Positions 41,246 through 49,205 of a DNA stretch of 64,000 nucleotides are shown piece by piece. The stretch's first letter is position 1, and each line of letters opens with the position of its first letter. A program made the position numbers and the translations under genes. The notes beneath the pieces are model-generated. The model did not search any database. It was given only the letters and a program-made list of their open reading frames with translations, and was not told the DNA's origin. Source of the stretch: Mycobacterium sp. URHB0044 (lineage in GTDB: Bacteria > Actinomycetota > Actinomycetes > Mycobacteriales > Mycobacteriaceae); contig NZ_JIAW01000001.1 of assembly GCF_000620625.1 (NCBI RefSeq), positions 434,001-498,000 on the forward strand, given 5' to 3'.

Positions 41246-42961
41246 CTAGAGCAGGGCGGCCATCGCCGCGGCGCGCGCATCGGCCGCGCTGGCGGTCGCC
41301 AACGCCGCATCGGCTGCGGCACGGCACTGCGCCAACGTGACCTGCGCGAGTCTCGCGCCGACGCCCGCCACGGCCGCGGCGGCCGCCGACAGCGACGACA
41401 CCCCCAAGCCGACCAGCACGCAGGCCAGCAGGGGATCGGCGGCGGCCTCACCGCAGACGCCGACGGGTTTGTTCACCGCGACTCCTGCCTTCACCGTCGT
41501 GGCGACGAGTGTCAGCACCGCCGGTTGCCATGGGTCCGTCAAGGTGGCGAGTTCGGCCGACATCCGGTCGGCGGCCATCGTGTACTGGGTGAGGTCGTTC
41601 GTGCCGATCGAGAGGAAGTCGACGTGCTCGAGGATGCGGTCGGCCAGCAGAGCGGCGGCAGGCACCTCGATCATCACACCGGGTGTCAGGCCGTACGAAC
41701 GAGTCTGCGCGGCAAAGGCTTCCGCTTCCGCGGGCGTGGCGATCATCGGGGCCATCACCCATGGCGCGTTGCCCGTCCGGTGCGCTGCGGCGGCGATGGC
41801 CTCCAACTGCCGGGTCAAGATGCCCGGGTTGCCCTCGGCGATGCGGATGCCGCGCACGCCCATCGCGGGGTTGGCCTCGTCGGGATGGCCGACGAACTTC
41901 AGCGGCTTGTCCGATCCGGCATCCAGCGTCCGGATGACGACCTTGCGGCCGTCGAACGCCTCGAGGACGTCGGAGTAGATCTGGGCCTGTTCGTCGACGG
42001 TTGGCTCGGCGTCGCGATTGAGGAAGCACAGTTCGGTGCGGAACAGACCGACGCCCTCGGCGGGAGTCTTGCGCGCCGCCTGCGCGGCTGCGCCGTCCTG
42101 CACGTTGGCCAGGATCGCGACGACGTGTCCGTCGGCGGTGGCACCCGGACCGGTCCAGCTCTTGGCGAGGTCCGCCTCACGCTGCGCCACCTCGACGGCG
42201 CGCGCCGCGACGGCTGCGTCGGGCTCCACGGTGACGGTGCCCAGCGTGCCGTCGACCATGACGTTCGTGCCGGCAGGCACCGCGTCGAGACCGTCGACGG
42301 CGACCACGCAGGGGATGCCCAGCTGGCGGGCGATGATCGCGGTGTGGCTGGTCGGACCGCCGAGTGTGGTGGCGAGCCCGACGACCAGTGCGGCATCCAA
42401 ACCGGCGGTGTCGACGGGGGCGAGGTCCTCGGCGCACAGGATCGACGGCACGTCGGGCACCGGAACGCCGGGCTCGGGAAGTCCGCTGAGTTCGGCGATG
42501 ACGCGATCGCGGACGTCGCGCAGATCGGTGACCCGCTCGGCCATCAGGCCGCCAGCCTTGGCGAACATCTCCGCGATCTTCTCGATCGCCGCTGCGACGG
42601 CCTGCTCCGCGGGCGTTCCGGCGTTGACCCGCTTCTGCGCGTCCCCCAGCCAGGCGCGGTCCTGCGCCATGGTCGCGGTGGTGGCGAGCACCTCCGAGGC
42701 GACGCCCGTCGCATGGCCCGCCCGGGCGCGCAGCCGCTCGGCCACTGCCGCGGCAGCCGCGGTGAACCGAGCCACTTCGCCGGGCCGGTCGGCCTCAGCC
42801 AGTTCGGCCACCGGAGCGTCCTCGAGCCGCGGCCGCTTGCCCGGCCGAATCACCGGGGCGTATTGCACCCCACCCACCGCGGGGACTCCCCGAAGGACGG
42901 TTCCAGCCGGCGGAGCGTCCGCTGGAACCGGTAGTGATGTGGCCGAAGGCGACGTACTCAT
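41246..42961 (-). CDS. ptsI: PTS enzyme I (phosphoenolpyruvate-protein phosphotransferase)
   Basis: 571-residue enzyme I, the normal length. Active His206 lies in GGPTSHTAIIARQLGIPCVV; the PEP-binding TIM barrel carries GVGLFRTELCFLNR, RTLDAGSDKPLKF, MGVRGIRIAE, MIEVPAAALLADRILEHVDFLSIGTNDLTQY and GVCGEAAADP. It transfers the PEP phosphate to HPr. The ATG at 42961 starts STSPSATSLPV, and the long open frame to 43609 is a shadow of fruR. It diverges from fruR-fruK-fruA-ptsH and supplies the general PTS component of the fructose system. Confidence 0.93.
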   Translation of the reverse strand: MSTSPSATSLPVPADAPPAGTVLRGVPAVGGVQYAPVIRPGKRPRLEDAPVAELAEADRPGEVARFTAAAAAVAERLRARAGHATGVASEVLATTATMAQDRAWLGDAQKRVNAGTPAEQAVAAAIEKIAEMFAKAGGLMAERVTDLRDVRDRVIAELSGLPEPGVPVPDVPSILCAEDLAPVDTAGLDAALVVGLATTLGGPTSHTAIIARQLGIPCVVAVDGLDAVPAGTNVMVDGTLGTVTVEPDAAVAARAVEVAQREADLAKSWTGPGATADGHVVAILANVQDGAAAQAARKTPAEGVGLFRTELCFLNRDAEPTVDEQAQIYSDVLEAFDGRKVVIRTLDAGSDKPLKFVGHPDEANPAMGVRGIRIAEGNPGILTRQLEAIAAAAHRTGNAPWVMAPMIATPAEAEAFAAQTRSYGLTPGVMIEVPAAALLADRILEHVDFLSIGTNDLTQYTMAADRMSAELATLTDPWQPAVLTLVATTVKAGVAVNKPVGVCGEAAADPLLACVLVGLGVSSLSAAAAAVAGVGARLAQVTLAQCRAAADAALATASAADARAAAMAALL

Positions 42962-42984
42962 GTGAGCCAGATTACTAGAAATCA

Positions 42985-43013
42985 TTGACAAGTCAACACA
43001 GTCAGGGGTAAAA
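42985..43013. promoter_or_regulatory. Operator/promoter region between ptsI and fruR
   Basis: The AT-rich 102-base gap holds a palindrome TTGAC-AA-GTCAA (42985-42996). TTGACA also serves as a -35 with GTAAAA 17 bases later (42991-43007 spacer), a plausible vegetative promoter for fruR. TCAACA occurs twice as a direct repeat (in AGTCAACACAG and TATCAACATTC), a pattern suited to DeoR-type repressors. Binding by FruR is inferred. Confidence 0.5.
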
Positions 43014-43063
43014 CCAAACATATCAACATTCAGAACGCAGATATCCCACATAAGCGGAGGGCC

Positions 43064-43843
43064 ATGTACGCGGAAGAGCGCCAGGAAGCGATCGCCGCTC
43101 TGGTGATCAGCAGAGGCCGCGCCTCGGTCGCCGAACTGGCCCAGGCCTATGACGTCACGACCGAGACCGTGCGACGCGACCTTGCTGCTCTGGACAAGGC
43201 GGGCATCGTGCGCCGCGTCCACGGCGGCGCCGTTCCGGTGCGGGCCCTGCACCTCGTCGAGCCGGGCGTCGGCGAGCGGGAGTCCACCCGCGCCGACTAC
43301 AAGGACGCCATCGCCGCCGCGGCCACCGAGTTCTTCCCGCTGAGTGGGGCGAGCGTCCTGCTGGACGCAGGCACCACCACCGCACGCATCGCCGCGCTGG
43401 TCCCCACCGACCGCGAACTCGTCGTCGTCACCAACTCGGTGCCCATCGCCGCCCGGCTGGCCGGCTTCAACTCGGTGTCGCTCCAACTGCTCGGCGGCCG
43501 GGTCCGCGGGGTCACGCAGGCAGCCGTCGGCGAGCAGGCACTGAGGGTGCTCGACACGCTGCGCGTCGACATCGCCTTCATCGGCACCAACGCGATCAGC
43601 CCCCGCCACGGTCTGTCGACGCCCGACGGGGAAGAAGCCGCGGTCAAACGCGCCATGGTGCGGTGCGCCAACTACGTCGTCGTCGTCGCCGACTCCACCA
43701 AGGTCGGCCGCGAGGACCTCGTCAGCTTCGCCCCCATCACTAGCGTCGACACGCTGATCACCGACGCCGAGATCGCCGACGCCGACCGCAAGTCGTTCAC
43801 CGACGAAGGCGTCGAGGTCATCACCGCCGGAGTCCCCTCGTGA
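43064..43843 (+). CDS. fruR: DeoR-family fructose operon regulator
   Basis: 259-residue DeoR repressor: N-terminal HTH (RQEAIAALVISRGRASVAELAQAYDVTTETVRRDLAALDKAGIVRRVHGGAVP) and a C-terminal sugar-phosphate-binding DeoRC domain (VLLDAGTTTARIAAL, VVTNSVPIAARL, IAFIGTNAISPRHGLSTPDGEEAAVKRAM). The effector is probably fructose-1-phosphate. The ATG at 43064 follows GCGGAGGGCC. Its stop overlaps the fruK GTG (GTGA). Confidence 0.9.
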   Translation: MYAEERQEAIAALVISRGRASVAELAQAYDVTTETVRRDLAALDKAGIVRRVHGGAVPVRALHLVEPGVGERESTRADYKDAIAAAATEFFPLSGASVLLDAGTTTARIAALVPTDRELVVVTNSVPIAARLAGFNSVSLQLLGGRVRGVTQAAVGEQALRVLDTLRVDIAFIGTNAISPRHGLSTPDGEEAAVKRAMVRCANYVVVVADSTKVGREDLVSFAPITSVDTLITDAEIADADRKSFTDEGVEVITAGVPS

Positions 43844-44817
43844 TCGTCACCGTCACACCCAACCCGAGCATCGACCGCACCGTCACGCTGGGCACGCCAC
43901 TGACCCGCGGCGCCGTGCACCGGGTCACGTCGGCCACCACCGAGCCGGGCGGCAAGGGCGTCAACGTGGCCCGCGCCCTGACTCTCGCCGGGCTGGACGC
44001 CGTCGCGATCCTGCCCGCCGCCGATGCCGACCCCATCGTCACGGCTCTGCAATCGAGCGGCGTAACCTATCGATGCGTGCCGGTGACCGGAGCAGTTCGC
44101 ACCAACCTCGCGATCACCGAATCCGACGGCACCACAACCAAACTGAACGAACCGGGCGCGACGCTCGACGACTCGGCGCGCAACGCGCTGACCCGGGCGG
44201 TGACCGAAGCCGCCACCGACGCGTCATGGGTGGTGCTGTCCGGCTCGCTGCCACCGGGCGTGCCCGACGATTGGTACGCCGAGATCGTCGCCACCCTCGC
44301 ACCCGCTGCGTGCCGCGTTGCAGTCGACACGTCGGAGCGGCCGCTGGCCGCACTGGCCGCGTCGTTCGGCCGGGCCGCACCCGACGTCATCAAGCCCAAC
44401 GCCGAAGAACTCGCCGGGTTGGTCGGCGCATCACCCGCCGACCTGGAAAGTGCCGCAGCCGCAGGGGATCCCGAGCCGGTGGTGCTGGCCGCGCGTCAGC
44501 TCATCGACCGTGGCGCCCGTGCGGTGCTCGTCACTCTCGGCGCGGCGGGCGCGGTGCTCGTCGACGCGACGGGCGCCTGGATGGCGACGCCCCCGCCGAT
44601 CACACCGCGCAGCACCGTAGGCGCGGGCGACAGCGCGCTTGCCGGTTACCTGCGTGCCGAGGTCGGCGGTGCCGAGCCGCCGCAACGGCTGCAGATGGCC
44701 GTCGCCTACGGCAGCGCGGCGGCCTCCCTGCCGGGCTCGGCACTACCGTCGCCCATCCAGATCGATCTCGAAGCCGTTCGGGTGTATGCGATTACGCCCG
44801 CGTCCACCCGCCCATAA
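43840..44817 (+). CDS. fruK: 1-phosphofructokinase
   Basis: 325-residue PfkB-family kinase phosphorylating fructose-1-phosphate to fructose-1,6-bisphosphate. Signatures are TVTPNPSIDRTVTLG at the N terminus, GGKGVNVARALTLAG (PfkB signature 1), WVVLSGSLPPGVPDDWY, and RSTVGAGDSALAGYL (signature 2, with the GAGD catalytic Asp). GTG at 43840 overlaps fruR. It completes the pathway from PTS-imported fructose. Confidence 0.93.
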   Translation: MIVTVTPNPSIDRTVTLGTPLTRGAVHRVTSATTEPGGKGVNVARALTLAGLDAVAILPAADADPIVTALQSSGVTYRCVPVTGAVRTNLAITESDGTTTKLNEPGATLDDSARNALTRAVTEAATDASWVVLSGSLPPGVPDDWYAEIVATLAPAACRVAVDTSERPLAALAASFGRAAPDVIKPNAEELAGLVGASPADLESAAAAGDPEPVVLAARQLIDRGARAVLVTLGAAGAVLVDATGAWMATPPPITPRSTVGAGDSALAGYLRAEVGGAEPPQRLQMAVAYGSAAASLPGSALPSPIQIDLEAVRVYAITPASTRP

Positions 44818-44838
44818 CCGAACGAGGAAAGTAACGAC

Positions 44839-46833
44839 ATGTCCATCATCACCACTGATCTGGTCGCTCTCGACGTCGACGCCGGCGGAGACAAGGAGGC
44901 CGTCATCGGCCTGCTCGCCGACCGTCTCGCCACCGCAGGCCGCGCCACCGACCGCGACGGGCTGGTCGCCGCTGCGATGGCGCGCGAAGCACAGTCGGCC
45001 ACCGGACTGCCCGGCGGCATCGCGATCCCCCACTGTCGCTCGCCCCACGTCGACGAGGCCACCATCGGGTTCGCCCGGCTCTCGCCGCCGGTCGACTTCG
45101 GCGCGCCCGACGGTCCCGCCGATCTCGCGTTCCTCATCGCCGCGCCGCAGGCAGGCGGGTCCGAGCACATGAAGCTGCTGTCGAGCCTGGCTAGGGCCTT
45201 GGTACGCAAGGACTTCGTGGCGTCGCTGCGCAACGCGTCGTCCGACGACGAGATCGTCGAGCTCGTCGAAGGGGTGGTCAACCCGGCGCCCGCCACGGCC
45301 GCGCCTTCTTCGCCTCCGGCCCCTGCCGCGGCGAAGACGTTGGTCGCCATCACCGCGTGCCCGACCGGCATTGCGCATACCTACATGGCGGCCGACTCAC
45401 TGGCCGCCGCTGCCAAGGAAGCCGGCGTCACGATGCACGTCGAGACGCAGGGCTCGTCGGGGAGCACCCCGCTGTCGGCCGACGTCATCGCGGCTGCCGA
45501 CGCCGTCATCTTCGCCACCGACGTGGGCGTCAAGGACCGGCAGCGCTTCGCGGGCAAGCCGGTCATCGCCTCCGGCGTCAAGCGCGCGATCAACGAGCCC
45601 GCCAAGATGGTCGCCGAAGCCGTTGCGGCGTCCGACAATCCGAACGCCGCTCGCGTCGAGGGTGGTGCCGGTGCGCCGGCTGCCGCTGCGCCGTCCGGGG
45701 ACGTTGGCTGGGGTACCCGTACGCGGCAGATCCTGCTCACCGGCGTCAGCTACATGATTCCGTTCGTCGCCGCCGGCGGCCTGCTCATCGCGCTGGGGTT
45801 CCTGCTGGCCGGCTACGACATCGCCAACACTCCCGACGGTGCGACCAAGAGCCTCGGCAACATCATCGCGGCAGGCAACTCGCTGACCAACCTGCCGAGC
45901 GGCGGGTTGAGCCAGTATCTCGGCGCGGTGCTGTTCACCCTTGGCGGACTGGCGTTTTCGTTCCTGGTACCGGCGCTCGCCGGCTACATATCGTTCGCCA
46001 TCGCCGACCGGCCGGGAATCGCACCGGGCTTCACGGCGGGTGCCGTCGCGGTGTTCGTCGGCGGCGGGTTCATCGGCGGCATCGTCGGTGGTCTGATCGC
46101 CGGGTTCACCGCGTTGTGGATCAGCCGGATCGACGTCCCGCGCTGGCTGCGCGGCCTGATGCCCGTGGTGATCATCCCGCTGGTCGCCTCGCTGGTCGTC
46201 GGCCTGCTGATGTTCCTGTTGCTCGGTCGTCCGTTGGCGGCGATCACATCGGGCCTCACCAACTGGCTCGGCGGTCTGTCCGGCAGTTCGGTGATCATCC
46301 TCGGCATAATCCTTGGTCTGATGATGTGCTTCGACCTCGGCGGGCCGGTCAACAAGGCGGCCTACGCCTTCGCCACCGCGGGACTCAACGTCGCCGACCC
46401 GGCGTCGCTGCGGATCATGGCGGCCGTGATGGCCGCGGGCATGGTGCCGCCGCTCGCGATGGCACTGGCGTCCGCGGTGCGGCCGGGCCTGTTCACCGAG
46501 CCGGAGCGCGAAAACGGCCGCGCCGCTTGGCTGTTGGGTGCGTCGTTCATCTCCGAGGGTGCCATCCCGTTCGCCGCGGCGGACCCGCTGCGGGTGATCC
46601 CCTCGATGATGTTCGGCGGTGCCATCACCGGTGCGTTGATCATGGCGTTCGGTGTGACGCTCAAAGCGCCGCACGGCGGGATCTTCGTGTTCTTCGCCAT
46701 CGGGCACCTGATCTGGTTCCTGGTTGCGCTGGCGGTGGGCACGGCCGCCGGTGCGGTGGCGGTCGTGGCCGCCAAGCAGTTCGCCAAGGCCAAGGTCGAC
46801 GTCGACGACTCCCCCGCTCTGACCACCGTCTGA
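44839..46833 (+). CDS. fruA: PTS fructose transporter EIIABC
   Basis: 664-residue fused permease. EIIA occupies about 1-145 with His65 in GGIAIPHCRSPH; EIIB about 165-265 with Cys174 in VAITACPTGIAHTYMAAD; EIIC about 290-640 with 8-10 membrane segments (including GVSYMIPFVAAGGLLIALGF and CFDLGGPVNKAAYAFA). It imports fructose and phosphorylates it to fructose-1-phosphate. The ATG at 44839 follows GAGGAAAG. No EIIA or EIIB fault is seen. Confidence 0.94.
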   Translation: MSIITTDLVALDVDAGGDKEAVIGLLADRLATAGRATDRDGLVAAAMAREAQSATGLPGGIAIPHCRSPHVDEATIGFARLSPPVDFGAPDGPADLAFLIAAPQAGGSEHMKLLSSLARALVRKDFVASLRNASSDDEIVELVEGVVNPAPATAAPSSPPAPAAAKTLVAITACPTGIAHTYMAADSLAAAAKEAGVTMHVETQGSSGSTPLSADVIAAADAVIFATDVGVKDRQRFAGKPVIASGVKRAINEPAKMVAEAVAASDNPNAARVEGGAGAPAAAAPSGDVGWGTRTRQILLTGVSYMIPFVAAGGLLIALGFLLAGYDIANTPDGATKSLGNIIAAGNSLTNLPSGGLSQYLGAVLFTLGGLAFSFLVPALAGYISFAIADRPGIAPGFTAGAVAVFVGGGFIGGIVGGLIAGFTALWISRIDVPRWLRGLMPVVIIPLVASLVVGLLMFLLLGRPLAAITSGLTNWLGGLSGSSVIILGIILGLMMCFDLGGPVNKAAYAFATAGLNVADPASLRIMAAVMAAGMVPPLAMALASAVRPGLFTEPERENGRAAWLLGASFISEGAIPFAAADPLRVIPSMMFGGAITGALIMAFGVTLKAPHGGIFVFFAIGHLIWFLVALAVGTAAGAVAVVAAKQFAKAKVDVDDSPALTTV

Positions 46834-46862
46834 TCCCCTCACCAATTACAAGGAGACTCCAC

Positions 46863-47120
46863 ATGCCCACCAAGACCGTCATCGTCGGTTCCTCGATCGG
46901 CCTGCACGCCCGCCCCGCCGCGATCATCGCCGAAGCCGTCACCAACGCGGGCGCCGAGGTCACCCTGTGCGTCGACGGCGGTGAGCCGGTGGACGCCGGC
47001 TCGGCGCTGATGATCATGACCCTCGGCGCCGGAAACGGAGCCCAGGTGACTGTGTTCTCGGAGGACCAGGCCGCGCTCGACACGGTGGCGGAGCTGGTTC
47101 AGCAGGACCTCGACGCCTGA
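46863..47120 (+). CDS. ptsH: HPr phosphocarrier protein
   Basis: 85 residues, the normal HPr size, with His15 in SIGLHARPAAIIAEA. The regulatory Ser46-region motif of Firmicute HPr is replaced by GSALMIMTLGAGNG. It shuttles phosphate from EI to the FruA EIIA domain. The ATG at 46863 is preceded by AAGGAGACT. It is the last gene of the fruR-fruK-fruA-ptsH operon, 29 bases after fruA. Confidence 0.93.
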   Translation: MPTKTVIVGSSIGLHARPAAIIAEAVTNAGAEVTLCVDGGEPVDAGSALMIMTLGAGNGAQVTVFSEDQAALDTVAELVQQDLDA

Positions 47121-47191
47121 GTTGAAAGTCGTTGGCGCTCCCCTGAAATCAGCGTCAGGCCGACCGCACAGACAGCCATAGACTCAGACGA

Positions 47192-47521
47192 GTGAGCGAC
47201 AACGTCGGCGAACGACCACGCCCGATCCACACCGATACGTGGAAGGCTGCGACCTGGGCTGTACCCTTCACCGTCCAGCTCGTGGTCGCCGCCGCGATCG
47301 GCGTCTCCTGGCTGCAGTGGAGAGCTGGCGCCGGTATCGAGAATCTCGTCTCGTTCCTGGCCTCGGTCGCGGTCACCGCGCTCGTCGCGGCAGTGACCGG
47401 TGTTGCGCTGCTGCGAGCACGGGAATCACGTACCCGCGGGATCGGACTGAGCCTCGTAGGCTGTTCGGCGATCGTGCTCCTGGCCGGCCTCGTGGTCGGC
47501 TGGGTGCTGTACACGGGTTGA
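47192..47521 (+). CDS. Small membrane protein, unknown
   Basis: 109 residues with three hydrophobic segments (AVPFTVQLVVAAAIGVSWL, LVSFLASVAVTALVAAVTGVALL, GLSLVGCSAIVLLAGLVVGWVL) after a basic/polar N terminus. No family is recognised. It begins with GTG at 47192 and is followed nine bases later by another small membrane-protein gene, so the two probably form one operon ending at the strong terminator at 47821. Confidence 0.65.
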   Translation: MSDNVGERPRPIHTDTWKAATWAVPFTVQLVVAAAIGVSWLQWRAGAGIENLVSFLASVAVTALVAAVTGVALLRARESRTRGIGLSLVGCSAIVLLAGLVVGWVLYTG

Positions 47522-47530
47522 GATCCGAAG

Positions 47531-47818
47531 ATGGCTGAGCTCAAAGGCATTCAGACCCCTGAGCCGCACAGTGCGGCCGGCTTCATTGCGGCGGCGGTCA
47601 GCGTCTTCATCGGCACCGTCGCCGCGTGGATGTCCTTCCCGTACGCCGCCCTCTACGTCCTCTTCGTACCAATCATCGTCGTCGACGTGATCGCCGCGGC
47701 CGTCCTGATAACACGGCCCGGTACCGCTGGACAGATCGGCCGCGGGCTGCTCATCGGGCTGATCTCGGTGCCTCTATCGGCCCCGGTGATCTGGGGTTGC
47801 TATCTGATCGGCTCCTAG
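47531..47818 (+). CDS. Small membrane protein, unknown
   Basis: 95 residues; three hydrophobic segments (AGFIAAAVSVFIGTVAAWM, YAALYVLFVPIIVVDVIAAAVLI, GLLIGLISVPLSAPVIWGCYLI). The ATG at 47531 follows GATCCGAAG. It probably pairs with the preceding protein. No function is proposed. Confidence 0.65.
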   Translation: MAELKGIQTPEPHSAAGFIAAAVSVFIGTVAAWMSFPYAALYVLFVPIIVVDVIAAAVLITRPGTAGQIGRGLLIGLISVPLSAPVIWGCYLIGS

Positions 47819-47820
47819 AC

Positions 47821-47856
47821 CGCCGCCCGGCCTGCTTTAGAGCAGGCCGGGCGGCG
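47821..47856. terminator. Bidirectional 16-bp-stem terminator
   Basis: CGCCGCCCGGCCTGCT (47821-47836) and AGCAGGCCGGGCGGCG (47841-47856) form a perfect 16-bp stem with a TTAG loop, placed between the convergent ends of 47818 (+) and 47874 (-). It is the strongest hairpin in the window. Confidence 0.88.
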
Positions 47857-47873
47857 TCGTTCGCGGGTAATTC

Positions 47874-48251
47874 TCAACTGAGGGTGTTGCACGCCCACGA
47901 ATCGACGTAACCACCTGGCATGCGACGCTTGGCGTCGGCGATGGCGGCCGATAAGGTGCGGCCATAGCCACCCTGCCAAGCATCCCCGTCGTATACCACT
48001 GCGCCGCAGTCTTTGAAGCTGGACAGGGTCTTGCAACTGGAGTACCCGCAGTAGTCCAGCGCGGTTTGTTCGGCCTCCGACCGCGACGGGTAGTTCCACA
48101 CGGAAGCGCCGGCACCATTCGGGGCGTACGCGATGGCGCCGTAATACAACGCGGCGTCTGCGTCGGGAGCGCCGGCCACGCTGATGGTGGCGGCGGTGAG
48201 TGCAGCGGCGGCGGCTACAGCCGCGCGCTGAGAGAAAGCGGTCACCTTCAT
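47874..48251 (-). CDS. DUF4189 secreted protein (Rv1269c-like)
   Basis: 125-residue exported protein: a signal peptide (MKVTAFSQRAAVAAAAALTA..., cut after ADA near residue 33) and a DUF4189 domain with YYGAIAYAPNGAGASVWNYPS, CGYSSCKTLSSFKDCGAVVYDG and a terminal WACNTLS. Four Cys suggest two disulphides. Mycobacterial members are secreted and of uncertain role. It lies downstream of the lprA-like gene as Rv1269c lies next to Rv1270c in M. tuberculosis. ATG at 48251 follows AAAAGGATC. Confidence 0.85.
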   Translation of the reverse strand: MKVTAFSQRAAVAAAAALTAATISVAGAPDADAALYYGAIAYAPNGAGASVWNYPSRSEAEQTALDYCGYSSCKTLSSFKDCGAVVYDGDAWQGGYGRTLSAAIADAKRRMPGGYVDSWACNTLS

Positions 48252-48324
48252 GACTAGATCCTTTTCTGGGCGCCGAGCCGGCGCACCGAAGATGTGAACG
48301 ATGTTGGGGATGAAGAGAATTTGG

Positions 48325-49038
48325 TCAGGGAGTGGGAAGCGGCGGCTTGGTAGCGGTGACCTGCTTGCCGAAATCCGACAGCGTCATGACCAGCTTGGTG
48401 TCGGGGACCGGATCGATTTGGGCCCGTACGAGATAGTGCGGCTCACTGTCGGAGATCCATACCGTCATCGGGACGGTGCGCTCCTTCTCCGGGGCCTTCT
48501 TTGCGCCGGCCAATTCGGCGACATCGTTGGTGGACGCCGTTCCGGTGATCTTGGTGGTCTTGGTGCCGTTGATGTCTTCAGAGCCAGCGGTCTTGGGGTC
48601 CTTGAGCTTCGACAGGGCGTTGGCCAAACCCTTCTGCGGGTCGAGGAGGACCGACAGGTTGTAGATCGACGAACCAGGTCCGTAGTCGGTGAAGGTGCCG
48701 GGCTCGGCGATGTCGGAGTAGAGGCTGCCGTCGACGAAGATGAGCTTGGCGTCCTGGGTTTCCTGACCCATCTGGATGCTGGCGGTCCCGGTGGCTACCA
48801 CGGCGGGCTTGGATGCGACGTCGGCCTCGAGTTTCGTGACCTTGAGGTTGGGGACGTTGCCCTCGGCGGTGACCTCGAAGTGGGCGCTGGTGAGGTTCTT
48901 CATCGCGTCTGAGGACTGCTGAATCAGGGTGCTGGCGTCGGCGCCGCTGGATGATGTGTCTGAACTCGACGAGCAGCCCGTCAGGGCGATCGCCGCTGCT
49001 GCGGTGAGCGCCAACGCTGCACCGAATCGAAGCCTCAT
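48325..49038 (-). CDS. lprA: LprA/LprG-family lipoprotein
   Basis: 237-residue lipoprotein. The signal sequence ends in lipobox LTGC (Cys lipidated, residue about 22) and is followed by a Ser/Thr-rich spacer and the LppX_LprAFG domain (ASTLIQQSSDAMKNLTSAHFEVTAEG, FVDGSLYSDIAEPGTFTDYGPG, PMTVWISDSEPHYLVRAQID). The fold has a hydrophobic cavity for triacylated lipids, so transport of lipid or lipoglycan to the envelope is likely. The ATG at 49038 is used; GTG 49050 is in frame. Placement next to DUF4189 supports lprA over lprG. Confidence 0.85.
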   Translation of the reverse strand: MRLRFGAALALTAAAAIALTGCSSSSDTSSSGADASTLIQQSSDAMKNLTSAHFEVTAEGNVPNLKVTKLEADVASKPAVVATGTASIQMGQETQDAKLIFVDGSLYSDIAEPGTFTDYGPGSSIYNLSVLLDPQKGLANALSKLKDPKTAGSEDINGTKTTKITGTASTNDVAELAGAKKAPEKERTVPMTVWISDSEPHYLVRAQIDPVPDTKLVMTLSDFGKQVTATKPPLPTP

Positions 49039-49205
49039 ACACACACTCACTTTCTGTTAGCCAGCACCCGGCTGTCCCCGGTGCCTCGGTCGCGTCACAC
49101 ATTAAACGTTCAGCTGTGGCGTCCGCAGACACATCTCGTGGCCACAGTGCGACTCGCGTCGTAGGCGATTCATCGCGCAATGCGCACACACAGAGCCGAT
49201 TTGGG

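Noticed and set aside
45397-46845. Large minus-strand frame opposite fruA
   Set aside because: Composition (Arg, Asp, Gly, Gln runs) is that of an antisense shadow; fruA has intact EIIA, EIIB and EIIC motifs.
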